From the NCBI GenBank assembly GCA_963742865.1, contig CAVUNW010000043.1:62001-126000 (forward strand): 64,000 nt of DNA, given 5' to 3'. The DNA comes from Bog-532 sp963742865 (lineage in GTDB: Bacteria; Actinomycetota; Actinomycetes; Streptosporangiales; Streptosporangiaceae). Every line of letters begins with the position of its first letter. The first letter of the stretch is position 1. Below, one piece after another: positions 1-9,397 of the stretch. The position numbers and the translations under genes were made by a program. Below the pieces are notes generated by a model. That model did not search any database and was not told where the DNA came from. It saw only the letters and a list, made by a program, of their open reading frames with translations.

Positions 1-444
1 CGGATCGATTTCGGCAACCTGTCCCTGGCACACGGATACCGGCGCTCGCCCGCGTACCGCCGGTCCAAGCTGGCCAACCTGCTGTTCACCTACGAGCTGC
101 AGCACCGGCTGGCGAAGGCGCGGGCGGCCACGATCGCGCTGGCCGCCCATCCCGGGTACGCGGCCACCGAGCTGGCGCGGAACATGCCGCGGCCCGCGCG
201 GCTGGGCTCACTGCTGGTCGAGCCGGTGTTCGGGCAGAGCGCCGCGATGGGCGCCCTGCCCCTGCTGCGCGCGGCCACCGATCCGCAGGCGCGCGGCGGT
301 GAGTACTACGGCCCGGCCGGCCTTACCGGCATGACCGGCTACCCGGAGCGGACCCGGTCCTCGGCCCGTTCGTACGACGCGGACCTGCAGCGCCGCCTGT
401 GGGCCGAGTCCGAGCGTCTGACCGGGGTGATCTACCCGGTCTGA
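1..444 (+). CDS. SDR-family oxidoreductase, C-terminal part (5' end outside window)
   Basis: The last 147 residues of a short-chain dehydrogenase/reductase, open from base 1; the nucleotide-binding glycine motif lies outside the window. The catalytic pair is visible as YRRSK (Tyr19 and Lys23 of the visible part). It is followed by LANLLFTYEL and the HPGYAATEL loop, which are typical of the retinol-dehydrogenase-like branch of classical SDRs (cytosolic NAD(P)-dependent alcohol/ketone oxidoreduction). It converges on lgt, and the two coding ends overlap by 13 bp. The substrate cannot be inferred. Confidence 0.9.
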   Translation, partial: RIDFGNLSLAHGYRRSPAYRRSKLANLLFTYELQHRLAKARAATIALAAHPGYAATELARNMPRPARLGSLLVEPVFGQSAAMGALPLLRAATDPQARGGEYYGPAGLTGMTGYPERTRSSARSYDADLQRRLWAESERLTGVIYPV

Positions 445-1655
445 GCGGCCGGGTCCTTCGCGTCCCCGTCCGGCGCCGCCTCCGCGGGCGGGGCCGCCTC
501 GTCGCCGCCGGCGGGGGCCGCCGCAACGGGCTCGCTGGCGCTGGCGGGCTCGGGAGCAGCGGTCGCCTCCGCGCTCGCCGGTTCGCCGCCGGGTGCCGCA
601 TTCGTAGTCCCGGCCTCGGCGTTCGCGGCGTCCTGGGCCCCGCCGGCAGCGCCGGGGGTCTCGTCCGCGGCAGCGCCCGGGGCCCCGTCCGCGGCAGTAC
701 CCGGGGCCCCGCCGGCGGCGGCGGCGCTGGGGATGATGGCCTCGGTGAGCGCTCCCTCAGAGTCGGTGGCGCCCGCCCGGCTGGGCTGCGCGCCGCCGGC
801 CGCGAGCTCGGGCGCGGCCTTCCCCTCCGCCGCCAGTTTCCGGCCGTGCCGCTGAACGAGGACAAACCAGGTGAGACCCGCGACCGTCAGGACGCACGCG
901 ACGTACATGTTCAGCCGGAGGCCGAGGAAGTACTTCGACGAGTCCACGCGCAGCGACTCCTCGAAGATCCGGAACGCCGAATAGCCGGCCACGTACAGAG
1001 CGAACAAGCCGGGCGCGAAGATCCTCCGGTGGTGCCCCAGCCAGATCAGCGCCAGGGCCAGCGCAATGTCCCAGATCAGCTCGTACAGGAACGTGGGCTG
1101 GAAGTAGGCGAAGGCCGTGTAGCCGGGCGGCCGGAAGGAGAGCGGGATCTGCAGGCCCCAGGGCAGGCTGGTCGGGCCGCCGAACAGTTCCTTGTTGAAG
1201 TAGTTGCCGATCCGGCCGAGGCCCTGCGCGACGAGCAGGGCGGGCGCCACCGCGTCCATGATCATCGGCACGTTGCCGCCGGCCCTGCGGGTCCGCCAGA
1301 TGCCGACGGCCACCGCGACCGGGATGGCGCCCCAGATCCCCAGGCCCCCGGTCCACACGGCGAAGACGCCGTACCAGACGTGCGGGATGTCCATCGGCGT
1401 GGTGATGTCGAAGTAGATACGGCCGCCGATGATCCCGGCAGGCACGCTCCACATGGCCACGTCCCAGATCAGTTCGGGGTCGCCGCCGGCCCGGGCCCAG
1501 CGGCGCCGGGTCATGATGATGGCCACCGCGATACCGACCAGGTACATCAGCGCGTACACGTGAATAAACAGCGGCCCGATGTGAAAGCCGTTGACCGCTG
1601 GGCTGGGGATGTGCAGCGCCTCGCTCACCGGAGGGGCTATCACAGGGGTGGCCAT
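432..1655 (-). CDS. lgt: Prolipoprotein diacylglyceryl transferase
   Basis: Transfers diacylglycerol from phosphatidylglycerol to the lipobox cysteine of prolipoproteins, at the cytoplasmic membrane. The 407-residue product has about seven membrane segments in its first 275 residues. The family signature GRIGNYFNKELFGGPT sits near residues 146-161, and the HVYALMYLVG segment in TM1 carries the usual essential His-Tyr region. About 130 residues at the C-terminus are an Ala/Pro/Glu-rich, probably disordered tail, seen in actinobacterial Lgt but long here; the core family is about 280 residues. The ATG at 1655 gives the expected short N-terminus before TM1. The kelch lipoprotein at 38867-41131 would be a substrate. 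Confidence 0.95.
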   Translation of the reverse strand: MATPVIAPPVSEALHIPSPAVNGFHIGPLFIHVYALMYLVGIAVAIIMTRRRWARAGGDPELIWDVAMWSVPAGIIGGRIYFDITTPMDIPHVWYGVFAVWTGGLGIWGAIPVAVAVGIWRTRRAGGNVPMIMDAVAPALLVAQGLGRIGNYFNKELFGGPTSLPWGLQIPLSFRPPGYTAFAYFQPTFLYELIWDIALALALIWLGHHRRIFAPGLFALYVAGYSAFRIFEESLRVDSSKYFLGLRLNMYVACVLTVAGLTWFVLVQRHGRKLAAEGKAAPELAAGGAQPSRAGATDSEGALTEAIIPSAAAAGGAPGTAADGAPGAAADETPGAAGGAQDAANAEAGTTNAAPGGEPASAEATAAPEPASASEPVAAAPAGGDEAAPPAEAAPDGDAKDPAAQTG

Positions 1656-1727
1656 GCGCCCCAGGCTAGTGCACGGGCGTCCGGCCTCGGGGCGCCCGCG
1701 CCTGGAAGCGCGATCTGGGGAGCAGGT

Positions 1728-4077
1728 TCATTCGTTTCTCGCGACCTCGGGTCCGGTGATGCGGGCCAGCAGCGGGAAAGTGGCCGCGATGATGCCGAGG
1801 GACACCAGGATCCCGCCCGCGGTGATGAGGTAGTACGCGGCACCGGGTGCCACCATCGGGTAATGCTGCGCCACGGAGGCGTACTCCGCGGCGGCGCCGA
1901 ACCCGGTGCCGATCGCGACGGCGGCGACGGCGAGCAGCGGGACGGCGCTTTCCAGCGCGACGACGCGGCGCAGCGTGGCCAGCCGGGCGCCGGTGAGCCG
2001 CAGCAGGCTGAACGGCCGCTTGCGGTCGGCGAGCCCGGCCGCGATGGCTGCGGCGAGCGTGCAGCCGGCGATCGGCAGGCTGACCAGGATCACCGTGTTC
2101 GCGAGCTGCTGGTAGGCGTTGTTGGTGGAATTGTCCTGCCTGATCAGGTCGCCGATGGTGGACGGCGCGCCGGCGGCGGGATAGGTGTGTGCGTTTTCAA
2201 GGACCGTCCTCGCCCGTTCGACCGTCGGCACAGTGCCGTTCGTCCCCACGTTGATGGCGTCCACGCCGAGGGTGTCAAGCCGCCAGGCCGGGACGTTCAC
2301 GGCCGGCCAGGTGATCCCGGCCGACGTCCTGCCGTCCAGGGGGCCGTCGAACCCGTCTTCCGGGAACGCCGCCGCTGTTGCCCCGGCCGGGCAGCGGCCG
2401 AGGGCGGGAACGGTCGCGAGCTGCGTGCACGAGACCACGCCCGCCGGAACCGGGCTTGGGGGGCCGCCCGAATTGGTACCGAGGTCGTGGAACGTCCCGG
2501 GGATGGTCAGCTTCCGGTCCGCGCGGACCACGACTACCCCCTGGACGCCGGGAATGCCGCGCAGCTGTGCCGCGAGCGGCGCGGCGGGCGCGGCCGGTCC
2601 CGCGCCTGCCCCAGCGGGCTCTTGCGCGGACGTGAAGTAGCCCGACGCCGCTAGCTGGTCCGTCACCACGGCCGCGGCCGCGGGGCTGGCAAACCGCGTG
2701 ACGTTCTTGGCGTCCTGCGTGGTGATGCCCACCACGGCCACGGTGGTGATGAACAGGGCGAGCACCAGGCCGCTGACGGCGCGGAAGGCGGCCCTCGGGT
2801 CGTCGGCGAGGCGACGGGCGGCGATCAGCGCGCCGGGGCGGCTGGTCCGCCGGGCCATGACCCGCGCCGCGGCCATGGTGAGCCACGGGCCCGCGATGAC
2901 CAGGCCGGCGATGATGAGCAGGAAGCCGGACAAGAGCGCCCACACCTCCCCGCCCGCGGATGCCGGGGTGCCGTGCACGACGAAGAAGCCGAGCTCGGCC
3001 AGGCCGGCCAGCAGCGGCAGCACCCGCCAGGCCCGCGGCGGCGGTGGCGTTGTCCGGCGGGCCACACCGAGCGGGGAGATGTGCACCCGGCGCAGCGCCA
3101 GCCGGGCCGCCACGGCGGCGGCCACGGGCACGCCGATCGCGACCGCGAGAATGTCGGGCAGGCTGAGCGCCATGTCGGCGGGGAAGAACGGCTCGCCCAG
3201 GAACGGGATGCCCGCGACCGGGGCGCGCAGCAGGAAGAAGATCCCGAAGCCGGCCGCCACCCCCAGGACCGCGGCCGCCGTCGATTCGGTGGCGGCGAGC
3301 AGGGAGACCTGCTTGCGGGTCGCGCCGGCCAGGCGCATCGCCGCGAACCGCTGCTCGCGGCGGGCGGCCGACAGCCGGGTCGCGGTGGCGATGAAGATCA
3401 GCACCGGGGCCAGCATGGCCAGCGCCACCACGGACAGGATGAGGTCGATGCCGCTCGGCTGGATTCCCCCGACGGCCGGGATGTAGTCCAGGCCCTTGGG
3501 GTTCACCGGCCGGTCCCCGGCGCTGAAGGGCGCCGCCGCGGCGATCGACGTTACCTGCACGCTGTGGGGCGTGTCCGCCAGCTGCGCCGGGGTGTGCCCG
3601 ACGATGATGACCAGCGAGCTCGGCGACGGCAGTGCGGCGTCGCCGATCGTGCCGGCCAGGCGGCCGGGGTAGCGGCCGGCCAGCTGGTCCGCCGGGGTGC
3701 TGCGCAGGAGCGCGGCCAGCGCGGGCGAGGCGTAGTACTGGCCCAGGGCCCGGGTCATGGGTGATGCCCGGCGGCACCGGGGACGACGCACCGGTGGCGG
3801 CCACGTCGAAGCGGTAGATGTTCTGGCCGTCGAAGGTGTCACCGATGGGGTGCCACCACAGCGGGGCGATGCCCGCCGTCGCCGGGCCCGGGCGCACGAA
3901 CGCGGTGCCGGTCAAGAACCATGCGTGCCGGTTGTTCCAGGTGCTGACCGCGTTGGTCGCGGCCACGACGGTTAGCAGCAGGCCGACGCCAAGGCCGACC
4001 GCGACAGCCAGGACGAGGAACCGGGTGACGGCCTCACGGCCGCCACTGATCACCAGCCGCAGTCCGAGCCCGATCAC
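1728..4077 (-). CDS. ABC transporter permease, FtsX-like (frame broken near 3741-3750)
   Basis: Membrane subunit of an ABC exporter, about 780 residues when joined. The N-terminal frame starts at GTG 4077, overlapping the ATPase stop (GTGA), and has a first TM helix (FLVLAVAVGLGVGLLLTVVAA). The C-terminal frame (1728-3842) has two blocks of FtsX-type TM helices around large extracytoplasmic regions, with the usual RLAGATRKQVSLL and RLTGARLATLRRV cytoplasmic elements. The frames meet at DPGPG / GQYYASPALAALL, where one extra base in the G/C run would explain the shift. It is the third gene of a padR-ATPase-permease operon, so it is probably a PadR-controlled efflux or peptide-resistance system. 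If the shift is real the gene is dead. Confidence 0.85.
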
Positions 4078-4793
4078 GGCTTGGCCCCGGTGAGCGTGCT
4101 GACCTTGCCGTCCCTGACGACGACCTCCCGGTCGGCGTAGGCGGCGACCCGGGCGTCGTGGGTGACCAGGACGACGGTGGTGCCGTGCTCGCGGGCGGCG
4201 GCGGTGAGCAGCTCCATCACCAGTTCCCCGGACACCGAGTCCAGCGACCCGGTCGGCTCGTCGGCGAACAGCACCTCAGGGTCGGCGACCAGGCCGCGGG
4301 CCAGCGCGACGCGCTGGGCCTGCCCGCCGGACAGCTCCCCGGACCTGCGGTGCTCAAGCCTGTCCAGGCCGAGCGGGCCGAACCACTTCCTGGCCGCGGT
4401 CATCGCCGGGCCGCGGCGGGTGCCGGACAGCAGCAGGGGCAGGGCGACGTTCTCTTCCGCGGTCAGCTCGGGGACGAGCTGACCGGACTGGAACACGAAC
4501 CCGAACCGGTCCCGGCGCAGCGCGCTGCGCCGGTCGTCGCTCAGGGTGTCCAGCCGCTGCCCGCCGAACCAGGCCTGCCCCTGCTCGGGCACCAGGATGC
4601 CCGCCAGGCAGTGCAGCAAGGTGGACTTGCCCGATCCGCTCGGCCCCATGACCGCGACAATCTCGCCCGGCCGGACTCCCAGCGAGGCGCCGCGCAGCGC
4701 CGGCGTTTCGCCGAACGAAAGGAACATGTCCCGCGCCTCGATGATCTTCGCAGTTCCGGGGGGCGCCGTGACGGCGGGGAGGTCCGCGGTCAC
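4074..4793 (-). CDS. ABC transporter ATP-binding protein (LolD/MacB-type)
   Basis: Cytoplasmic ATPase of the exporter whose permease follows. Walker A GPSGSGKST, Q-loop region FVFQSGQLVPELT, signature LSGGQAQRVALAR, Walker B VLFADEPTGSLD and H-loop VTHD are all present, so it should be active. I place the start at GTG 4793 because it overlaps the TGA of the upstream padR (GTGA); the open frame continues further upstream to 4847 but runs into padR. The stop overlaps the GTG of the permease in the same way, so all three genes look translationally coupled. The family is usually 220-250 residues; this start gives 239. Confidence 0.92.
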   Translation of the reverse strand: MTADLPAVTAPPGTAKIIEARDMFLSFGETPALRGASLGVRPGEIVAVMGPSGSGKSTLLHCLAGILVPEQGQAWFGGQRLDTLSDDRRSALRRDRFGFVFQSGQLVPELTAEENVALPLLLSGTRRGPAMTAARKWFGPLGLDRLEHRRSGELSGGQAQRVALARGLVADPEVLFADEPTGSLDSVSGELVMELLTAAAREHGTTVVLVTHDARVAAYADREVVVRDGKVSTLTGAKP

Positions 4794-5313
4794 CGGCGCA
4801 CCGCTCGCGCGAGCAGGTCCAGCCGGGCCGCGGTGTGGTCGATCCATCGCAGGTCAGCCTCCAGTCGGTAGAGCGCATGGTCGGCGAGCAGCACGTCGAG
4901 GAGATCCCCGTCCCGTTTGAGTTCGGTGAGCTCGCGCATCCGCTGCAGGTGCGCCGCCCGCTGGGCGTCCAGATAGCTGTCGGCCTGCCGGCCGAGCATC
5001 ACGGCGAGCACCACCTTGGCGAACAGGTCGCTCTGCAGGTCCGGCTCCGGCGGGGCCGGCTGGCCAGCCACCGCTCCACATCGGCGGCGCCCACCTCGGT
5101 GATGACGTACCGCCGACGTTCAGGGCCGGCCCCCTGCTCGGCAGGCCCGGCGACCGCCTTTCCGTCCCTGGCCAGCCGGGACAGGGTCGCGTACACCTGG
5201 CTGTAGCGCAGCGGCTTGCCCCGGCCGAAGTACGCGTCGTAGTCCCGTTTCAGGTCGTATCCGTGGCTTGGCCCCCGCTCAAGCAGGCCAAGCAGTGTCA
5301 GAGGAACAGTCAC
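4790..5313 (-). CDS. PadR-family transcriptional regulator (frame broken near 5055)
   Basis: Winged-helix repressor, first gene of the ABC efflux operon. The N-terminal frame from ATG 5313 encodes LLGLLERGPSHGYDLKRDYD and the winged helix up to VERWLAS. The C-terminal frame (4790-5071) encodes PAPPEPDLQSDLFAKVVLAVMLG and the helical dimerisation domain. The natural joint would read VERWLAS-PAPPEPDLQ, which a single missing C in the run near 5055 explains. A perfect 14-bp inverted repeat lies 2 bp upstream of the start codon, which indicates autorepression. The joined length of about 175 residues is normal for PadR-s1 proteins. Confidence 0.87.
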
Positions 5314-5315
5314 AA

Positions 5316-5346
5316 CCGAGAGAATACTCCAAGAGTATTCTCTCGG
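5316..5346. promoter_or_regulatory. Predicted PadR operator (perfect 14-bp inverted repeat)
   Basis: Left arm CCGAGAGAATACTC (5316-5329), 3-nt spacer CAA, right arm GAGTATTCTCTCGG (5333-5346), with no mismatch. It lies immediately upstream of the padR start at 5313. The ATACTC...GAGTAT core resembles operators known for other PadR repressors. That it is a binding site is inferred from symmetry and position. Confidence 0.8.
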
Positions 5347-5394
5347 GAAGTAGTTTCAGATGCCGGGGTCCGAGGATCGTTCAGCGCGTCAGCC

Positions 5395-6990
5395 CTACGA
5401 GCCCGCGCGTACTCCAGTTGCTTGTGACCCGGTGACCGCCGGCCGGTGCAGCACCAGGTACCCGTCGCGGCGGAAGGCCACCTGGTATCCCCGCCGCTCG
5501 AGGTCACCGATCTGCGTCTGCTGACCGGCCAGGCTCCGGAACGGGTAGGTGTAGTGCGTCTGGGCGACGATCCAGTCCGCCGACGTCGCGGACGGCCCCC
5601 ACAGCAGCACCGTGTCCCGCCCGGACAGCTGTGGCCCGAGCATCTGGGCCGCGTCCACCGTCACCTCGCGCGGCACGATGGCGTCGGCGGCCGCTTCCGC
5701 CTGCATCTGGCGGTCACGGCCGTAGAACCCGGGGGTGGCCAGGCTGGCCAGCGCGAACCGGGGCACCGTGAGCATGGCCGCGGCGCACACCATTCCGGTG
5801 ACGATGACCTGCCAGTGGCCGATTCCCCACCGGCTGCGCGCCGCCCAGCCGGCGATCCGCGCCGCACCGTCCGCCGCGGCGCACACCAGCACCATCTCGA
5901 CGAACGCGTTGTACTGGAAGGTGGTGCCCCACCAGTTCGGCTGCGAGGAGGCCAGCATCCGCTCGGCCAGCAGCGGCAGCGCGGCCAGCGTGATCGGCGA
6001 CAGCAGCGGCAGGAACAGCAGCACCCCACCCAGCCACATCATCGTGGTCAGCTTGACCGACGGAGTGATGGCCAGCCGCGCGGCCATGAGCGGGTCCCGG
6101 AACGCGTGCTCGGCGGCCAGCCGGGCGTTGCCGCCCAGCGACCAGTAGGCCCAGTAGTAGCCGGCCCGCCCGCCGAAGGCGGGCCGCAGCACGTAGGTGG
6201 CCAGCACCATGGCGGCGATCCCGCCCGCGGCCAGGCCGGCGCCCAGGATGACCCGGCGGCGGCCGGCCAGCGGGTGATCCGGCGCCCACCGGGAGAACCG
6301 GGCCCCGCGCGCGGCCAGCAGGAAAAGCCCGAACCCCGCGACCAGCAGGCCCATGTCCTCCTTGACCAGCAGCAGGGCGAACGCGGCGGCCAGCGCGGTC
6401 CGGATCTTCCCCGCGGCCAGCCGCTCGAAGAAGACGGCGGTGAGCACGGGCACGAAGGCCACCTCGTGGAATCCGGCGGCGATGGCTCCGGCAACGGGCC
6501 AGCTCACCACGTAGGCGGCGGCCGCGAGGTAGGCCGCGATCACGGGTCCGCGCGAAGCCTGGCCGGCGGGGCTGTCTGAGACGCGGCTGCCTGAGACGGT
6601 GCCGGCGGAGACACAGGCGGCACAGATCCGGCGGGTGAACAGCCACAGCGGCGGCACCGCCAGGGCGAGGAGCACGCCCTGCGCCACGATCAGGTCCTGC
6701 GGGCCGTTGTAGATCCAGTACAGCGGCGCGAGGAGCGCGATCACCGGTGACCAGTGGTCCCCGAGGACCGAGAAGCCAGGCCCGAAACCGTCCTGAACGC
6801 CCTTGACGGGGGACAGGCCCGGGTGCAGGTGCGCGTAGGAGCGGACCGCCTGATCGAAGATCACCAGGTCGAAGGTGCCGACGCGGAAGGTCGTGTACTG
6901 CACCAGGCCGTAGGTGATGTAGGCCGCGGCCGCCACGCCGGTCAGCACGGCCACGGCGAGGCGATGGGGCGCCGCCCGAGGTGTGCTCAT
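5395..6990 (-). CDS. DUF2079 multi-pass membrane protein
   Basis: A 531-residue integral membrane protein with about ten hydrophobic helices and a soluble C-terminal segment. The N-terminal part YTTFRVGTFDLVIFDQAVRS followed by a HWSPVIALLAPLYWI block is the hallmark of DUF2079, a family related in architecture to GT-C glycosyltransferases. An early acidic loop (FDLVIFDQ) may correspond to the GT-C catalytic loop, but the reaction is unknown. It is transcribed alone; 85 bp separate it from padR downstream, and upstream it diverges from the O-methyltransferase. Confidence 0.85.
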   Translation of the reverse strand: MSTPRAAPHRLAVAVLTGVAAAAYITYGLVQYTTFRVGTFDLVIFDQAVRSYAHLHPGLSPVKGVQDGFGPGFSVLGDHWSPVIALLAPLYWIYNGPQDLIVAQGVLLALAVPPLWLFTRRICAACVSAGTVSGSRVSDSPAGQASRGPVIAAYLAAAAYVVSWPVAGAIAAGFHEVAFVPVLTAVFFERLAAGKIRTALAAAFALLLVKEDMGLLVAGFGLFLLAARGARFSRWAPDHPLAGRRRVILGAGLAAGGIAAMVLATYVLRPAFGGRAGYYWAYWSLGGNARLAAEHAFRDPLMAARLAITPSVKLTTMMWLGGVLLFLPLLSPITLAALPLLAERMLASSQPNWWGTTFQYNAFVEMVLVCAAADGAARIAGWAARSRWGIGHWQVIVTGMVCAAAMLTVPRFALASLATPGFYGRDRQMQAEAAADAIVPREVTVDAAQMLGPQLSGRDTVLLWGPSATSADWIVAQTHYTYPFRSLAGQQTQIGDLERRGYQVAFRRDGYLVLHRPAVTGSQATGVRAGS

Positions 6991-7112
6991 CGGCGATGAG
7001 CGTACAGTCCAGCGGGCCCGTCCCGGGCGTCGCGGCGGCCGGGAGCCGTGCTCGCGCCCGCGGGTTGCGCATGATCCTGGGCCCGGGGAGCCGGGTCCGT
7101 TAAGTTAGGCGT

Positions 7113-7772
7113 GTGGCCCAGCGAAGTGAACAGATCGGCATGCACATCAACGCGTACCTGTGTGCGCACAGCACGCCGCCGGACGCCATCTTGCGCGAGC
7201 TCGCGCACGAGACGGCCGAATGGTTCCCCAGTGAGGTCTCGCTGGCGATCGCGCCCGAGCAGGGCACGTTCATGACGATGCTGACGCGGCTGATCGGGGC
7301 GCGTTCGGCGCTGGAGATCGGCACGTTCACCGGATACTCCTCCATCTGCCTGGCCCGCGGGCTGGCCGAAGGCGGGCACATGCTGTGCTGTGACGTCAGT
7401 GACGAGTGGACGTCGGTAGCCCGCAAGTACTGGGAACGGGCCGGGCTGGCGGACCGGATCGAGCTGCGGCTCGGGCCGGCCCTGGAGACGGTACGGTCGC
7501 TGCCCCGCCACCCGCAGTTCGACATCGCGTTCATCGACGCCGAGAAAACCGGCTACCTGGGCTACTGGAACGAGGTCGTGCCGCGGGTCCGGCCCGGCGG
7601 CGCCATCCTCGTGGACAACACGTTCTCCCGTGGCCGGGTCATCGACGCCGGGAACGAAAGCGAGATCGTCCAGTCGGTCCGCGATTTCAACGACCACGCC
7701 GCCGCCGACAACCGCGTCGAAGTGATCATGCTCCCCCTCGGCGACGGCCTGACCCTCGCGCGCAAGAAGTAA
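7113..7772 (+). CDS. Class I SAM-dependent O-methyltransferase (catechol-OMT-like)
   Basis: A 219-residue cytosolic methyltransferase of the OMT family 3 type. The SAM loop is LEIGTFTGYSS, followed by the acidic ribose-binding region LCCDVSDEW; the metal/substrate region shows FIDAEKTGYLGYW and ILVDNTFSRG. The GTG at 7113 gives MAQRSEQIGMHINAY; an ATG at 7140 is an alternative start. The stop overlaps the start of the next gene (TAATG), so it is coupled to a GNAT acetyltransferase. The natural acceptor is unknown (catechol-type or caffeoyl-CoA-type phenolics for the family). Confidence 0.9.
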   Translation: MAQRSEQIGMHINAYLCAHSTPPDAILRELAHETAEWFPSEVSLAIAPEQGTFMTMLTRLIGARSALEIGTFTGYSSICLARGLAEGGHMLCCDVSDEWTSVARKYWERAGLADRIELRLGPALETVRSLPRHPQFDIAFIDAEKTGYLGYWNEVVPRVRPGGAILVDNTFSRGRVIDAGNESEIVQSVRDFNDHAAADNRVEVIMLPLGDGLTLARKK

Positions 7773-8266
7773 TGGTCAGAGCGGCACGGCCTGAGGACGT
7801 ACCGGCGATTTACCGGCTCATCCGGGAGCTGGCTGACTACGAGCACTCCCTGGAAAAGGTCACGGGCACCGAGGAGGAACTGCGGCGGTCGCTGTTCGGC
7901 GCCGATCCCGCGGTCTACGCCCACGTCGCCACCGGTGACGACGGTGAGGTCGTCGGCTTCGCCCTGTGGTTCCTGAACTACTCGACGTGGACCGGCACGC
8001 ACGGGATCTACCTCGAAGACCTCTTCGTCGAGCCCGGCACGCGGGGCCGCGGCTACGGGAAGGCGCTGCTCGCGGAGCTGGCGCACATCTGCGTGCAGCG
8101 CGGGTACGCGCGGCTGGAATGGGCAGTGCTGGACTGGAACACCCCCTCCATCGAGTTTTACCAGGCCCTCGGGGCGCGCGCGATGGACGAGTGGGACACC
8201 TACCGGCTCACGGGCCCGGCGCTGACCGCACTCGGGTCCGCACCTGAAACGAGGGCCCACCCATAA
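7772..8266 (+). CDS. GNAT-family N-acetyltransferase
   Basis: A 164-residue cytosolic acetyltransferase. The acetyl-CoA-binding motif A is visible as VEPGTRGRGYGKALL, preceded by the beta4 strand GIYLEDLFV. The C-terminal NTPSIEFYQALGAR is the usual beta6-beta7 element. The layout closely resembles the spermidine/diamine acetyltransferase-like branch, but the substrate is not determined. The ATG at 7772 overlaps the stop of the methyltransferase by one base, indicating a two-gene operon. Confidence 0.92.
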   Translation: MVRAARPEDVPAIYRLIRELADYEHSLEKVTGTEEELRRSLFGADPAVYAHVATGDDGEVVGFALWFLNYSTWTGTHGIYLEDLFVEPGTRGRGYGKALLAELAHICVQRGYARLEWAVLDWNTPSIEFYQALGARAMDEWDTYRLTGPALTALGSAPETRAHP

Positions 8267-8287
8267 CGGAGCAGATCCCGGGTTTTC

Positions 8288-9397
8288 CTAGGACGCGGGC
8301 GGGACACCGGCTGACCGGGCCCGGGTACGGTGCAGCGGCACCGGCCGGGGACCCTGGACGGTCTTCCCGTCGGCATCCGCGGGCGGGGCGGTCGAAGCCC
8401 GGACGATGAGCTCGGGCGCCAGGTAAAGGATCTTCACCGGGCTCTCGCGGCTGGTGACCCGCTCCAGGAGCAGCTGCGCCGCCTCGGTGCCAAGCTGGTA
8501 GTGCGGGAACCTGACCGTAGTCAGTGGCGGCCGGAGCCGGTCGATGAAGGGCATGTCGTTGAACCCGACCAGGGACATGTCATCGGGGCAGCGCAGGCCG
8601 GCCTCGTCCAGCGCGGCGTAGCAGCCCACCGCCAGCATGTCGTTGGCCACGGCCATCGCGGTGAAAGGGACGCCGGCGGCCAGCAGCTCGCGGCAGCAGC
8701 GGGTTCCCTCGTCCACGGTGTACGCGCTGGCCGTGACAATCAGCTCATCGTGCACGGGCAGGCCGGACGCCTCCATGCCCTCCAGGAAACCCCGGCGGCG
8801 GCCCTCACCGGTGGAGACCTGCGGGGGCCCGGCGATATGCGCAATGCGGGTGTGCCCCAGCGCGGCCAGGTGCGCGACGGACATCCGCATGCCCTGCTCG
8901 TTATCCGCCGACACCGAGGAGAAGCTGTAGTCGGGGGCCAGCCGGTTCATGAGCACGACCGGCAGCTCGGCCCGGGCCGCCTCGGCCAGAACCGGGTTGC
9001 GCTCGTGCGCGGTGGCGAGCACGAACCCGTCCACGTGCCGGGCCCGCATCTGCTCGAAGATCATCTGCTCTTTGCCGCTGTCACCGTCGGTGTTGCCGAG
9101 CAGCGCGACGTAGCCCGCGGTCGCGAGGCGGTCCTCCAGCCCGCGCACAATGGGCGGGAAGAGCGGGTTGTTCAGGTCGGGGATCAACACGCCGATGGTG
9201 TGTGATCGCCGGGTCCGCAGGCTCCGCGCCACCGGGTTGGGCCGGTACCCGAGGGCGGTCGCGGCCTCGATGACCCGGTGCGCGGTGTCCTCGCTGACCA
9301 GGATCCGGGTCTCGGGGTTGAGCGCGCGCGATGCGGTCGCCGGATGGACGCGCGCCGCCGCGGCCACGTCCCGGAGAGTCGCCGGCCGGTCAGGCAT
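8288..9397 (-). CDS. LacI-family transcriptional regulator
   Basis: A 369-residue sugar-responsive repressor. The N-terminal HTH is complete (ATLRDVAAAARVHPATASRAL) with the hinge helix at GYRPNPVARSLRT. The rest is a periplasmic-binding-protein-like effector domain (IGVLIPDLNNPLFPPIVRGLE; DDMSLVGFNDMPFIDRLRPPLTTV). I chose ATG 9397, which overlaps the end of the upstream MarR gene by 8 bp; the longer open frame to 9487 is only antisense-like sequence. The effector is unknown. Pairing with MarR in one operon is unusual and is noted as a finding. Confidence 0.92.
   Translation of the reverse strand: MPDRPATLRDVAAAARVHPATASRALNPETRILVSEDTAHRVIEAATALGYRPNPVARSLRTRRSHTIGVLIPDLNNPLFPPIVRGLEDRLATAGYVALLGNTDGDSGKEQMIFEQMRARHVDGFVLATAHERNPVLAEAARAELPVVLMNRLAPDYSFSSVSADNEQGMRMSVAHLAALGHTRIAHIAGPPQVSTGEGRRRGFLEGMEASGLPVHDELIVTASAYTVDEGTRCCRELLAAGVPFTAMAVANDMLAVGCYAALDEAGLRCPDDMSLVGFNDMPFIDRLRPPLTTVRFPHYQLGTEAAQLLLERVTSRESPVKILYLAPELIVRASTAPPADADGKTVQGPRPVPLHRTRARSAGVPPAS

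Noticed and set aside
399..2654. 751-codon open frame on the plus strand across lgt and the permease
   Set aside because: Pure antisense shadow of high-GC genes; Arg/Gly/Asp-rich composition without any domain, while lgt and the permease are clearly coding on the other strand.
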